Below, piece by piece: positions 51,013 to 61,600 of a stretch of 64,000 nucleotides of DNA (position 1 is its first letter; every line of letters starts with the position of its first letter). Under the pieces are notes generated by a model. The model was not told where the DNA came from. It saw only the letters and a program-made list of their open reading frames with translations, and did no database searches. The translations under genes were made by a program, and so were the position numbers. The stretch is from Phytoseiulus persimilis (Eukaryota > Arthropoda > Arachnida > Mesostigmata > Phytoseiidae): positions 41,660,745-41,724,744 of the forward strand of contig CM075102.1 of NCBI GenBank assembly GCA_037576195.1, read 5' to 3'.

Positions 51013-52800
51013 GGCACTCTAACTTGTTCCAGGCCGCTCATCCTGCTGCGGCCCCGGGCCCCCGGGCCTTTTTCCGCACACTCACCACACTCTCGCGCAC
51101 ACAGATCAGATACAGACAGTAAGCCAGCCAGATGCTCTTTTATATTGATGCTTGCGATGAGGTAACGTTGTTGCTGCTTTTGCTGTCTGCCACCGAAAGT
51201 ACCGTCGATGTGGAATCTGCTGTTGCTGCTGATGCGAGAGTATCCGATCACGGGACGCGTGCAGGTCCCCACTCGGCTGCACAGCTCCCGAGACTTGTAG
51301 CGGGCACGTTCACTGTCGGAGAGCACTCTGCTTCTCCCACTCGCTCGGGTACGCAAGTGAGTGAGGTTCAGTCAGTTCGCGAGTCGGCCACGGAATCAGC
51401 CCACTGTCGAAGCGAGCACGGCCGACCGACCCACTGAGCGAGCGTGCGACCAGTCAGTCAAGCGACAGACCACGCAACTGAGGAACGAAACGGAAACCAC
51501 CGAGGAAACGGGTCACCCGGACGCCAACTGCTTCCAACTGCTTGTGTCCGCAGTACCGTCTTGCTAGGTGAATCGCTTGGCTTGGATCCACGATGGTGGA
51601 GAATGGTTGCCTGCCAGCCAGGCAGCCAGTCAACCAACCAGCCAGCCAGCCCTTTAGCTAGCAAGGAGCACAGTGTACGTTGCTTCACTGAAGACTCACT
51701 CCACTCACACGCGCCCTGCGAGATCGTTCGTCGGTTGCTGCTGCCGTGGTTGCTGTTGCTATTGTTGCTGCTGTCGCTGCTGTGGTAATCTTTCCGAATA
51801 AACCAACAGAGCAGCCAACCACCACCACCACCACCAACGGACGAAGCGAGCAACCAACCAGCCAACCAATGATCCAACCAACCAGTCGGCCAACGGGCGA
51901 GCGAGCGAGCAAGCAGCAGTCAGTGGAGAGCTATGCTTGTTGTATTATTGCTCGTAACAGGCTCTAACTGTAGGGAGAAAGGAAAGGGCCCAGCTCGCGC
52001 AGAATCCGCGGAGTGTCTCGAGCCCTCGAGTTTCGCCAGTCAGCCGCCCAGTGGCGCTCCTTATGCTTGCGCGCTCGCTTACTTTCTTTCAGTGCCTTAC
52101 TCTGCTGGGCGGCTGGTCGATCGTGCGCCCGCTGCTACCGCTTGCCACCCGACCGCGCTCGCTCGCGCCCGCCCGCCCGTCACTCGCTCACTCACCGCTA
52201 CCACCACCAGTCGGGGCCCGAACGTAACTGCGCTCTCGCTGCCGCCGCCATTTCTCCTGTTCCCTTCTGCTGCTGCTGCTTACCGCCAACGCCGCTGCCA
52301 AGACCATGGGGTGGGAAAGAAGAGAGCTGGCACTCGGACAGGCCCGCCAGGCGGTAAGGAACGACACAGACAACAGGGCCCGGCTCAGGGGAACGTCCTC
52401 GGTGAGGGGGAGGGACGCTGCTGCTCCCAATGAAACAAGCTCGCTCGCGGCTCCTGCTGCTGGCTGACTGGCCTTTCTTCCTCCCTCCCACTAGTCTGCT
52501 CAATTGCTTGCTTACGCGCTCGCTCCCCAGACAGTCAGCCTGAGACCACACAACCACAACGTCCATTGGGTTCAGCCTCAGCTGCTGCTCCTGTTCCCTC
52601 CACCATTGTGGCCGCAACCAAGAAGAGAAGCGGCAGCAGCACGCCGTCCTCAATGGGGGAACCTCCACAGCACCACTCCTCGACGTCTGCTTCAAAATTT
52701 AGGCGCCGCATGACCTGGCAGACCCACCTTCTTGTTGGTGGGAGGTCCGAAACCGAAGGAAATCGCGAAGGGGTCCGGCGATGTTGAATCTTTCAAGTCC
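51013..52800. promoter_or_regulatory. Repeat-rich, CpG-containing region upstream of DGK-theta; likely promoter/5' UTR
   Basis: This stretch has many short open frames in all six phases, none resembling a protein family. It contains a (CAGC/CAAC)n-like tract at about 51611-51652, a TGC/TTG triplet tract at about 51731-51785, an ACC triplet run at about 51817-51836 and CCAA/GCGAGC tetranucleotide repeats to about 51917, followed by GC-rich sequence to 52700. Position and composition suggest a promoter and untranslated first exon for the minus-strand kinase. No core element can be called with confidence. Confidence 0.35.
51611..51917. repeat. Imperfect short tandem repeats (CAGC/CCAA tetranucleotides and TGC/ACC triplets)
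   Basis: Successive blocks read as AGCCAGCCAACC-type tetranucleotide repeats (about 51611-51652), TTGCTGCTG triplets (about 51731-51785), an ACC run (about 51817-51836) and AACCAACCAGCC followed by GCGAGCGAGC (about 51860-51917). None is perfect over a long distance. Such degenerate microsatellites fit untranslated, slippage-prone sequence next to a promoter. Confidence 0.7.
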
Positions 52801-53309
52801 TGCCTCAGCTCCATGCAAGAGAACTCCATGAGTGGTGATTTCCGTCATCTTTCCCTATCGGTCCCGCGATAACAATCGTGCTCCAGAATGCTCCAGCGCA
52901 TTAAAAGTTTCAGAACAGACCCGTCAGTCCTTTCTTAGGGCTCACGAGCTGCTACAGTACAGCATCGGCGAGGCGATGGGGAGTAATCACTTAAAAGATA
53001 ACGCAAAGATGAAATGAAGATATACATGTTTCGGTCTTGGGGGTTTTGACAGGCCACTCGAACGCCATTACTCGGCACTGTCCCAAACAATTTTGGCGAA
53101 TATTTTTTTTTGCCTGAGATCTGTTGGAAAGACGCATCTTTCCCGAATTTGTTCGCTCAATCGAGCGTTCTCCGGACGTCGAAGGCGAGAACGAAGTTCC
53201 AGAATCTCCCAAAACTTTCAACAAGGGGAATCCCAGCAAATCTTGGCACTGTGAATTATTCCGGCAGAGGAAAGGGACATTTGGAGACAGAAGACTCATC
53301 AGTAGAGGT

Positions 53310-54255
53310 CTGATTTTCCCGGACACGTTCGGCTCCGTCCGGTATGTCCAGTTTCTGGAAAAAACGAGGAATGTCCAGTTTCTGAGCTGATCTGCTCATC
53401 TACGGCATACATCAGCGATAATCAGAGAATTATAGTGGTGGATAGGCATGAAAACGCGCGAGTTGAATTTTCTCAAATCGGAAAGTTTGCCGCAGACTCC
53501 GAATTCTGGTCTCTTTCACCTAAAATACGTTCGAGAGGGGCGGGAATCCAGTATGTGATCGTGAGACGTTGTGGCGACGACATGCAGATCTCCCTAACAA
53601 CAGCGTGAACGCACAAATTAGTCGGTTGCACACACGTAAGGAATGGCTTCGCGGCTCGCTCTCCGATTCGTTTTCGGGGTAGCCGCTCTAATTCGATGAC
53701 CTGAAGCTTTTTGTTCCTGAGATCGAATATAGAGCCTCGGACGTAAGATCTCCCAGAATGCTGATCGGAGATCGTGAGCTGGAAACCGAGCTCGTCGGAA
53801 TCAGAGGTTTCGCCGCCCAGCCCACAAGTGTCACCGTATTGCTGCAAGCTGACATTCAACGCTGAGTCGGAGATTTTCCTCACGCATACCGGAATATTTC
53901 GAAACAATCTGATTATCATTGTCTGCCGGACTTGAGGGGGGGGGGGGGCATGACTGAAACTTTCAAGTACGCGATTCTCTCAAACGCTGAGGCTGAACGC
54001 TCGTTCTCTCTCTACAACAACCTGTTAATGGATCGGCTTCTCAAGTTCACAGAGCTCAATCTTAGAAGATACCTGTCGATACAATTCGACGCAGAACTTC
54101 TACACGAAGAGTAAAAAAGTTATTCCTATCCGCCGATTGATGATACGAGAGTCTTGTCTCGAGTCCGATTTCATGTCCGGTCTCGATGGAAATGTGCGCC
54201 GATCCCGTGTCCGGTTCTTATCGGAAAAATGTCCGGTTGAATCGAACCCCCAGTC
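53310..54255 (+). mobile_element. Degenerate hAT-like DNA transposon, copy 2 (internally deleted)
   Basis: The same family as the 29.6-kb copy, in the same orientation, shorter by about 0.9 kb in the middle. A 60-codon frame at 53932-54114 holds LSNAEAERSFSLYNNLLMD followed by NLRRYLSIQF, the arrangement of the C-terminal dimerisation region of hAT transposases (SNAxxERxFS followed by a Leu-rich helix). A run of 12 or more G lies directly before it. Direct repeats of TGTCCAGTTTCTG near the left end (about 53345-53390) and TGTCCGG motifs near the right end look like subterminal binding repeats. The coding region is relic. Confidence 0.6.
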
Positions 54256-56149
54256 ATCAGCAAACAAAGTGTAACCTTTAAGAAATTCTGACGTCTATTC
54301 CCCTTTTTTTCATCTTCAACTGCTTCCTACACTCAATCAAGCATTATTAATGTAGTATACTGTCCATATGATCGGAAATACTGGTCATCGCGAACGGAAA
54401 TACTGACCATAACCGGAGGTTTGCTTGTGAGGATCCTCTCCTGGCGAGTGGCAGCGATGAGCCGTTGACCTCTTCAACGCTGCCTTCGGCGCGACGAGAG
54501 TCCGCCGAAGCGGTTCTGAGTTTTCGTCGTCAGGGTCTCCGATCACCAGCGATACTGAATTCGTTGACAGGTATGGGGCTCCATAGTAATCCCCGATTGG
54601 GAACTTATGAGGAGGGCTGAATGGCCTGGAGTGGACTGTTCCCATGGAGACTCATCCAAGTTGCTGAGGCTATCGTGCACAAGGCAGAGGATTCGGCGAT
54701 GACTTGGACGTCCTGTGAAAGCCCCTGGCAATTTGACTCTTCCTCTGACTCGGTCCGGAGTCATATTACCAGCAGATGCGGCTGCATCACGCGAATCGAT
54801 GGGAGCTTTTCCAGAGGTTCCCGGATGCAGACCAGCCTTCCAATTTCGATTACAAATGCATATCGAACGCATCAACAACGTATATCTGTAATAACTCCCG
54901 CAGTTTTGAGTTATGGTTAGCGGTAATGTCACAAATCATCAAGCGATATCCATGAAAACTATTCGCGCTAACGATCTTGTTCGCTCCCCCAGTTGTTCGA
55001 CGACACCCATCCTCCTATATGCACGATGCGTTCTAGGAGTCGTCTTTACTTCACCATTTTGTCATTGGTCCAGCGTGACCGTCCTACGTCGTGCCCAACT
55101 GGTGCTTCGTTAGCATCAGCTGAGAAGCTGTCCCAAAACCTCTCTCTGATTCATCGCACTCGAGACTGAACTTTCAGGATCTATCCAGGATTACACAAGG
55201 AGCATAGTCTCTGACGAGTTTAAAGACGTTCTGAAAACGTTGAGCGACTCCTCCATTCTACCCTCCCATGCAATGGATTTTCAAGAATTTATGTGCCAGC
55301 CCGTGCGGAAAACAGAGGCCCAATGTGATGGAGTTCCTGCCTTCATCTCTTCAACGTGGGCATATACTCCTCCTCTCATGATCGCAGTTGCTTCGAACGA
55401 AGTCATCTGGAGACATGAATGATACTAGAGAATGTTTGCCGAGGATTCGTGCTGGGAGCTCCCTATTTTCCACCTCTGAAAACCGTATCTAGCTCCGCTC
55501 TCGCACGGCCTGCAGTCTCACTTGTCTTCTCACCACTTTCTCCTCAGCACATCGTCGACCGCTGCATCATCGCTCGGACACCGATTGGACCGCCGGCGCC
55601 GGGCATCATCACCACCTTCAATTTTCTATGTCCCCATTCGCGCAAGTGGTTGATACTTCGAGAACACATTCTCAAGAACTTTGTGTGCCAGCGGAACCAG
55701 TCGATTTTTCTCGCTGAATTTCGCTGATGGAAAAAATATTATGGCCTGCCGTTCCATGGTCTAGGGTCATAGTCTATCAAAGTCTACGTTTAATCCGATT
55801 CTTCAGTAGGAAATGTGTACAATAACCGAACTTGTAAATAAGCATGGAGGTAGAGTTGGAGGGTTTCCACCACCTGCGCTGAGCTCCACGCTCATCGGCT
55901 GTGTCACCACCGGGTCCTCGGAGGTCAGATGCGGAATGACATTCACTGGATTGAGTAGATCAAGAATCTGAGCTTCATAAGAAATTTCGCATCGAGCGAA
56001 TACGTCATAAATCTTAGGATTGAACCTTTTTGATTTCGCGTATCCCTAAGAGAGACTCGGAAATTTTGCCATTACCCCTGCTGGGAATTACGCAATGATC
56101 CTGCGAAAAGTTCGGCTCGGAACAAGAAGATTCTTTGTCCAGAAACTCG

Positions 56150-56245
56150 AGTTCCGCTACTTCATCACGAACCAAACTGCAAGAGATCACCGATTCACCC
56201 GATGCTAAACATCGGAAGCGGCGACGTGCGCTGTTGAGCTACTAA
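56150..56245 (-). repeat. Possible diverged tRNA-like SINE head
   Basis: The minus strand reads TTAGTAGCTCAACAGCGCACG, then GGGTGAATCGGTGAT about 38 bases later, resembling the A-box and T-arm of a tRNA. It shares the TAGCTCA core with the 3.3-kb copy but is otherwise diverged, and no cloverleaf is evident. Confidence 0.3.
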
Positions 56246-56966
56246 GCAAGTTCCGATCGAGCCGTAGATTGAACCTGATGGAATTCTCTTCGTGAAGCCG
56301 GCGTAGCAAAATCAAGACAGAAATCCACGATTCTCAATGGGACTCGGTCAGATTTTCATTGGGAGCGCGGCGAACGACTTTGCGAGCAGGAGAAACAGGG
56401 AGAATGCTTGTCCGATCCGTCTCAAATAGGGGATTGCAGTCAATTCTTCAGCGCGATGATTTATTTTGCTCAAACTCACGTTTGTCAAAAGCCCGGCGAA
56501 ATTTGCCAATCCTTTTCCATTGTGACTCGTTGATTTCCGCCTTCATTTCGCATCGAGAATATTATTTCTGTTGCTATCGATCTTCCCTGCAATCGCGGAA
56601 GGGGAACGGGACTTTCCGCGCACCAACAACTCCAATAACGTAACGTTCCCCGCATTGCAAGCATTCGAGATCGGGGTAAATGATTCGCGTCACCCTGTAC
56701 TCCATCAGTGATCTCGAAACCCACATCGTCACACCTCACAAGGAACTCATGTGGCAAGTGGGTCCTCAAGTGAATATTTTTCGGGAATTATTCCCCCGAA
56801 TTCGAAGGCAACCGTCACACGCTCGAGACCTTGACCACATTGATCCGCGGATCTTCCTATCAGTAGCCTCCTCCGTTCCCTAAACGGTAGCAAGATTACA
56901 GCGATGATTATTCAAGTGCTCTCAGTCAGTTGTAAACGTCGAGTGTCCCGACAGGAACCCGTCGGA

Positions 56967-58633
56967 ATGGAGGAGGACTCCCTAGATGTAGTCGATGTTA
57001 TTGGTCGCTTTGGCTTCTACCATGGTAGGGAGCTCCTGAGTGTCCTCGGCGTCGGTGCTGCGCTGGCTAACCGAACCTCCGAAAATTTTCATTTCCCCCT
57101 GTTTTCGTCGTAGGCATCGTCCTGATCGTCGCGATTCTTCGGGCAACTCCGATCGCATGGACCTACATGATGTCTCCGCTGATGGCTCCGGACGTGCCAC
57201 ATCGTTGTGCGCCACCCCCGAACCTCAACGCGAGTCTCTGGTTCGAGGTGGCTTCACCCTCAGAATGCTCAGCCGTTCCTCTCCGATCGATATTCAGCGA
57301 AGGAGCTTTTCGTGAAGCTTTGGATGGAACAGCGCGGGAGCCATGCGAGTTCGGCTGGACCTACGATACTGAGCTGTACGGAATAACCGCGACCTCCCAC
57401 TGGAACTTGGTTTGTGCCGACGAGTGGAAACGCTCTGGTCTGCAGTCTTCGATCATGTTAGGATCCGTTTTGGGGGGTGCCGTCGCCGGAAAACTGGCCG
57501 ACAAGTTTGGCCGAAAAAGAGTTTTCTACGCATGCATCATCACTGGAGCCGTCAGTGGCGTTCTCGGAACGTTCGCTCCGACTTTGTTCTGGTTCAACTG
57601 TTCGCGCGTCATCCTCGCCGGCTGCTCGGCTGGGCTCACTGCAGCCGTCGTGACGCTTTTCATGGAAATTATGCCCAGCACAGATCGCGTATTGATGAAT
57701 GTTGGCTTCGGAGTGGGCTATGTGGTTCCGGTAGTGTTCATCGGACTTCTGTCGTACACACTCCGGGATTTCCGCTTGATGCAGCTGGCGCTAGGCGTGT
57801 CGTTCCTCTTGGTGATTCCGTTCTACCCATTTGTCGAGGAATCTCCTAAATGGCTTCTCGCGAAAGGCAAGTCGGTACAAGCAGAGAAAGCGTTGCGGAA
57901 CATTCTTGAGCGGAGTAAGAGGCCAATTCCCGATATGGAGAAGACAATGACGCGATTGCGACAGCAGCTCAAGGCCTCTCCCACAGAAGGGCAGTCGGTG
58001 CGCTTCGGTGATCTGTTCCGATCGAGGACGATCGCGGTCAATATCGTGAGCGTTTTCGTATTATGGTTCTGCGAATCTATCACCTATTACCATATCATGC
58101 TCAACGCGCATAAGTTCCGGGGAAATCCGCAGCTTAACTATGCTTTGTCAGCGTCTTCGGAGATTCCAGCGGCCCTCATCGGGATCTGGGTCTGCCGCCG
58201 CTACGGGCGGCGGGTATCGCAGATTGCTCCCCTCTTGCTCGGTGTTATCTGTTTCGCCCTGAAACTGGCTTTTGTCCCAGCTGATTCGATGTGGCCTAAC
58301 ATCCTGGCCGTCATGTGGATAAGGTTCCTCTTGAAGTCGCAGAATTTCACCCAATGGATTGCGATTCATGAGAATTTCCCCACTCCAGTTCGTTCGACAG
58401 GATTTGCGTTTTGCCACATGTTTTCCAGGGCTGGAGCGGCCGTTGCACCGTTCCTTGTCGATTTGGGCAGAGTGACACATCTAGCTGTCCCCCACGTCAT
58501 ATTCTTCGCATCCGCGGCCATCGAATGTGTTTGTTTGCTCAGAATGCCTGAAACTCTGAACGAGCCCCTACCCGACACACTCGCGAACTTGAGAGAAATT
58601 TACGCCAAGCAGAATCGCGGACGGAATAAATGA
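56967..58633 (+). CDS. SLC22-family organic cation/anion transporter (two coding exons)
   Basis: A plasma-membrane major facilitator protein moving organic cations, carnitine-like zwitterions or organic anions. Exon 1 is 56967-57054 and exon 2 57114-58633; the 59-base intron (GTGCTG donor, TCGTAG acceptor) is phase 1 and the joined frame is 1608 nt, 535 residues, the usual family length. The start ATG (context GGAATGG) precedes the family N-terminus (VDVIGRFGFYHGREL); an in-frame ATG at 56904 is possible but would add an atypical basic stretch. TM1 is about 22-44, followed by the large extracellular loop with an N-glycosylation sequon at about Asn68 and several Cys. Then come WNLVCADEW, the MFS/SLC22 signature GKLADKFGRKR (about 155-165), further membrane segments, EESPKWLL (about 272-278) before the central cytoplasmic loop, and six C-terminal segments. 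No break is visible. Substrate cannot be assigned from sequence; the Drosophila Orct/CarT group is the nearest named set I can suggest. Confidence 0.93.
58625..58630 (+). terminator. AATAAA hexamer abutting the transporter stop codon
   Basis: The last two sense codons of the transporter are AAT and AAA, followed at once by TGA, so a perfect poly(A) hexamer ends where the stop codon begins. I see no other clear AATAAA in the next few hundred bases. If used, the 3' UTR would be only some 15-30 bases. It may equally be a coincidence of codon choice (Asn-Lys), with a non-canonical signal further on. Confidence 0.35.
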
Positions 58634-61600
58634 ATCGAGCGGTGCATGATTTCCTCAACGATACAGGATATTCGATGAAAAGTGCTCAATGTTCTCTTGT
58701 TACCGATCTTGACAAACTGGAGTTCTACACGAGGAGACGCAGTTAATACCGTACCTCTATGGGACAGGCGTCGAGGAATGGATGAAGCGCAAAGACGAAG
58801 CGGTATCCCACGACGGGAAAAGTTCGTGATTTCATCCGATTTGACGATGCAACAACGTTCAATCGCGCCCATCTCTTGGAGCAGAACCGACCGATAGCAT
58901 ACGCCTGGAGGCAAAGGAATGGGAACTGCAGAACTTCACACGCCTCCCGTACTTTGCATGGAGGAGTCTCCAGTGCGAAGCTCAGGGAGCGTTACGCACA
59001 TTGATAGATCCAACAGAAGGGTTTTGATTCCGAGAGTGGATGTCAAGCTTCACTTTTCTTCACTCATTCCAGTAGGATCCACTCAATCGGCCCCAGCGGG
59101 GCTCGGCTCACCCGCCCGTGCGGCCACAAATCGACGATTCCGAGAATTTTATCGCTATTGGTCAAACGTGACCTCAAACCCTGGTATCCAGTCCCCCCAC
59201 ATCTCAATCGGCTCAGCGAGCGTTTTCAAAAAATGGGCTCGTCAAGTAGCTCCCAATGTTGGGGCAAAGAGCTCCGAATCCTGCTTCACCTGTGGCGTGA
59301 TTCATCTTAGCGTTCGGAAACTATATTCAAGGAAAAATTTTGCCTTCAAAGCCAAACTCGAAGCCATCGATCTCAGCTCATGAGTGTGCTGAATCGTTTC
59401 ACATGAGCTCGCGATTTCGTTGCGGATTCCACACGAAATGACTCAAAAGAGCGAGTTGCAGAGTCTTCGTTATCGTCGAGGAGAACGGGATTTATGAGAA
59501 AACTGTTGTCGAAACCATGTGGGAACCGCCCTGCCCTGAAACCGGATCTGAAAATCATGCAGCTTTACGTGGAGTTCGGAAAAAGACGAAGCTAACTTCC
59601 TCATTTTCCCAAGTCCACAACCCTTGGCATTTGAGTTGCTTTCTCCTCCGCTATTGATCCGGAGCGAATTGGTACCGACGGGTTCGGAGATTCGGTCTGG
59701 GAGTGCAAGATCGTCAATTTGTTCCTTTCTTCTCACCAAATTTCTTCCCGAATCTGGGCGACGAAATCTCGACTCCCTGTATCAAGTTCCTCGACATCGA
59801 TTGGTTGTGAAATATGAAATATGAGTGGAAACCCTTTTTCTTCCGATTCACGTGGATCTCCATGATTTCCCACAGTTCTCAGTCTCTTGAGCCTTATACC
59901 CTAGTTTTCCGGGACCAGGCGGCACTGACAAACTATTGTTATTTATCAGCCTCTCGTTGCCTGATCATTCTCATCCCCAGTCTGTCTGAGGCAGACGTTA
60001 ACATTAAGGAGAGCGATCCATTCCGACGTTTTAAGCATACATATGGGAATCAGCCGGCACGTGCCGGCTCTCCCGTCCCAACAGGGGAAAGGCGCTTCCC
60101 TCCAGCTCTTGTTGATAAGTTTCAAAAAATCTCTCGGATAGCTGCAATTGGATACAGCTTCAAGTGAAGCTCGCACCCTTTCCGTCGTCAATGACAACGT
60201 ACGCCGGATTTTCGGCTCCCTGCCTCTTCACAACCGTTGACGGGGCTCGTAGTATATAATCATCTTGGGGAAAACTCGGAGTCCCTGTTTAAGAGTTCGA
60301 GGAGCGTTCAACGTTGCTCTCATCGTTCTGGATCCGTAGTGCCTGCCGGGCTTCTACCGCGATGAATCTCGCGTCTTGGAATACGAGCAGCCTCAAAGTC
60401 GGAGGTGTTCCTGGACAGCCCGTGCCCGTTTTTTTCCTCCGTTTCTCGTTGTTGTGCTCAAACCTGGTTGCGTTGGGCCCAGGTTGAAGTATTCGGAATC
60501 AAGGAGGCATTGACTGCTCGTCCCGACTGTGGGGTAAGCTTGGTCCATCACCGACCCTCCCGGTCTAAATTTAGTTCGCGACAAGAGCACCACGAGTTGC
60601 GATCGCTCAGCTCCAAACTTTTCAAAATCCGAGTCGCAATCAGCCAACGCTTGAGAACCCTGAAAACCCGGCTCAACTTGTAGAAACAGAGCTGAAGTCT
60701 TTCATTCTGGAATGTGGGAGAACTGATTCGACTTCCATGTGTCGCGAAAGTAGAGCAAGCTTAATGGGCTCCAGTTGTGTTTCGTCCTCGGGCTGACGTC
60801 TTTTTGCGCTTGAGTTCTTCAATTTAGGTCCTCAATCATCTGGGAGAATCGCACCCACCCAATCAACTTGAGCACTCGCCGTTTCACCCCATCATACTCC
60901 GATTCCGTGAAATCATGGGTTAATCTCGATTTCGCCGGATCGCAGTCTGGAAACAAAAACTGCCGTCTACAGACGGAAGCTGTTGGAATTTTTCGCGGAT
61001 CGCAGCCGCAGAAATCGCCGGTCTCCAAAAACTGTGAATCGAACGACGTGTGCCTCGCGCGAGTGGTGGCGCGAGGCATGGAATCCGACCATCTGCGCAG
61101 TATCGTGAGCAAATCTCTGATTCGTTTGTGTATAATCAAGGCGAATTTAGATATTAGGGTGAATAGGAGGCCGACTTTATCAATAGTGATTGATAAAGTG
61201 CTATGATGGAAATGCATGGTGAGGAGTTTTCTGTTAAATTATCGCCATACTTCCAGGCCATACTGATGCTGGCGGAAAAAAATCACGGAGACCGGATGTC
61301 CTTTTGATCAACATCTTCCAAAGGGCTTCCAAACAAGGACACAAATCTCGCGTATTCATGAGGGGAGGGAAACAGATGATGAACATTAACCGTGGAATCG
61401 GAGATTATAGTTATGATGAGCATCTCTTGGTATGGCATCACTTCCAGGCGACGGACGAGGGCCCTCGATCCCACGGAGTCGGCGGCATGATTCGGCCCAC
61501 CGGTTTCGCCGAACAACCGCCGTGTGGCGCTACCTATCCTTGCCTGCTCTCATCTGATACTCGCATTCCATGTGTCTCCTCCAAGGCAACTTGTGGGCCG

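Larger units (their letters stand above)
52801..56966. other. Spacer between DGK-theta and the SLC22 transporter
   Basis: It holds the second hAT-like relic and one possible SINE head. Otherwise I see only short frames without motifs. The transporter promoter should lie in the last kilobase. A possible 3' splice acceptor (CCGACAG at about 56945-56951) lies 15 bases before its start codon, which would allow a noncoding first exon upstream. Confidence 0.45.

Noticed and set aside
56904-56966. In-frame upstream ATG of the transporter
   Set aside because: Would add a basic stretch not typical of SLC22 N-termini; a possible splice acceptor between the two ATGs and a better context favour the later ATG.
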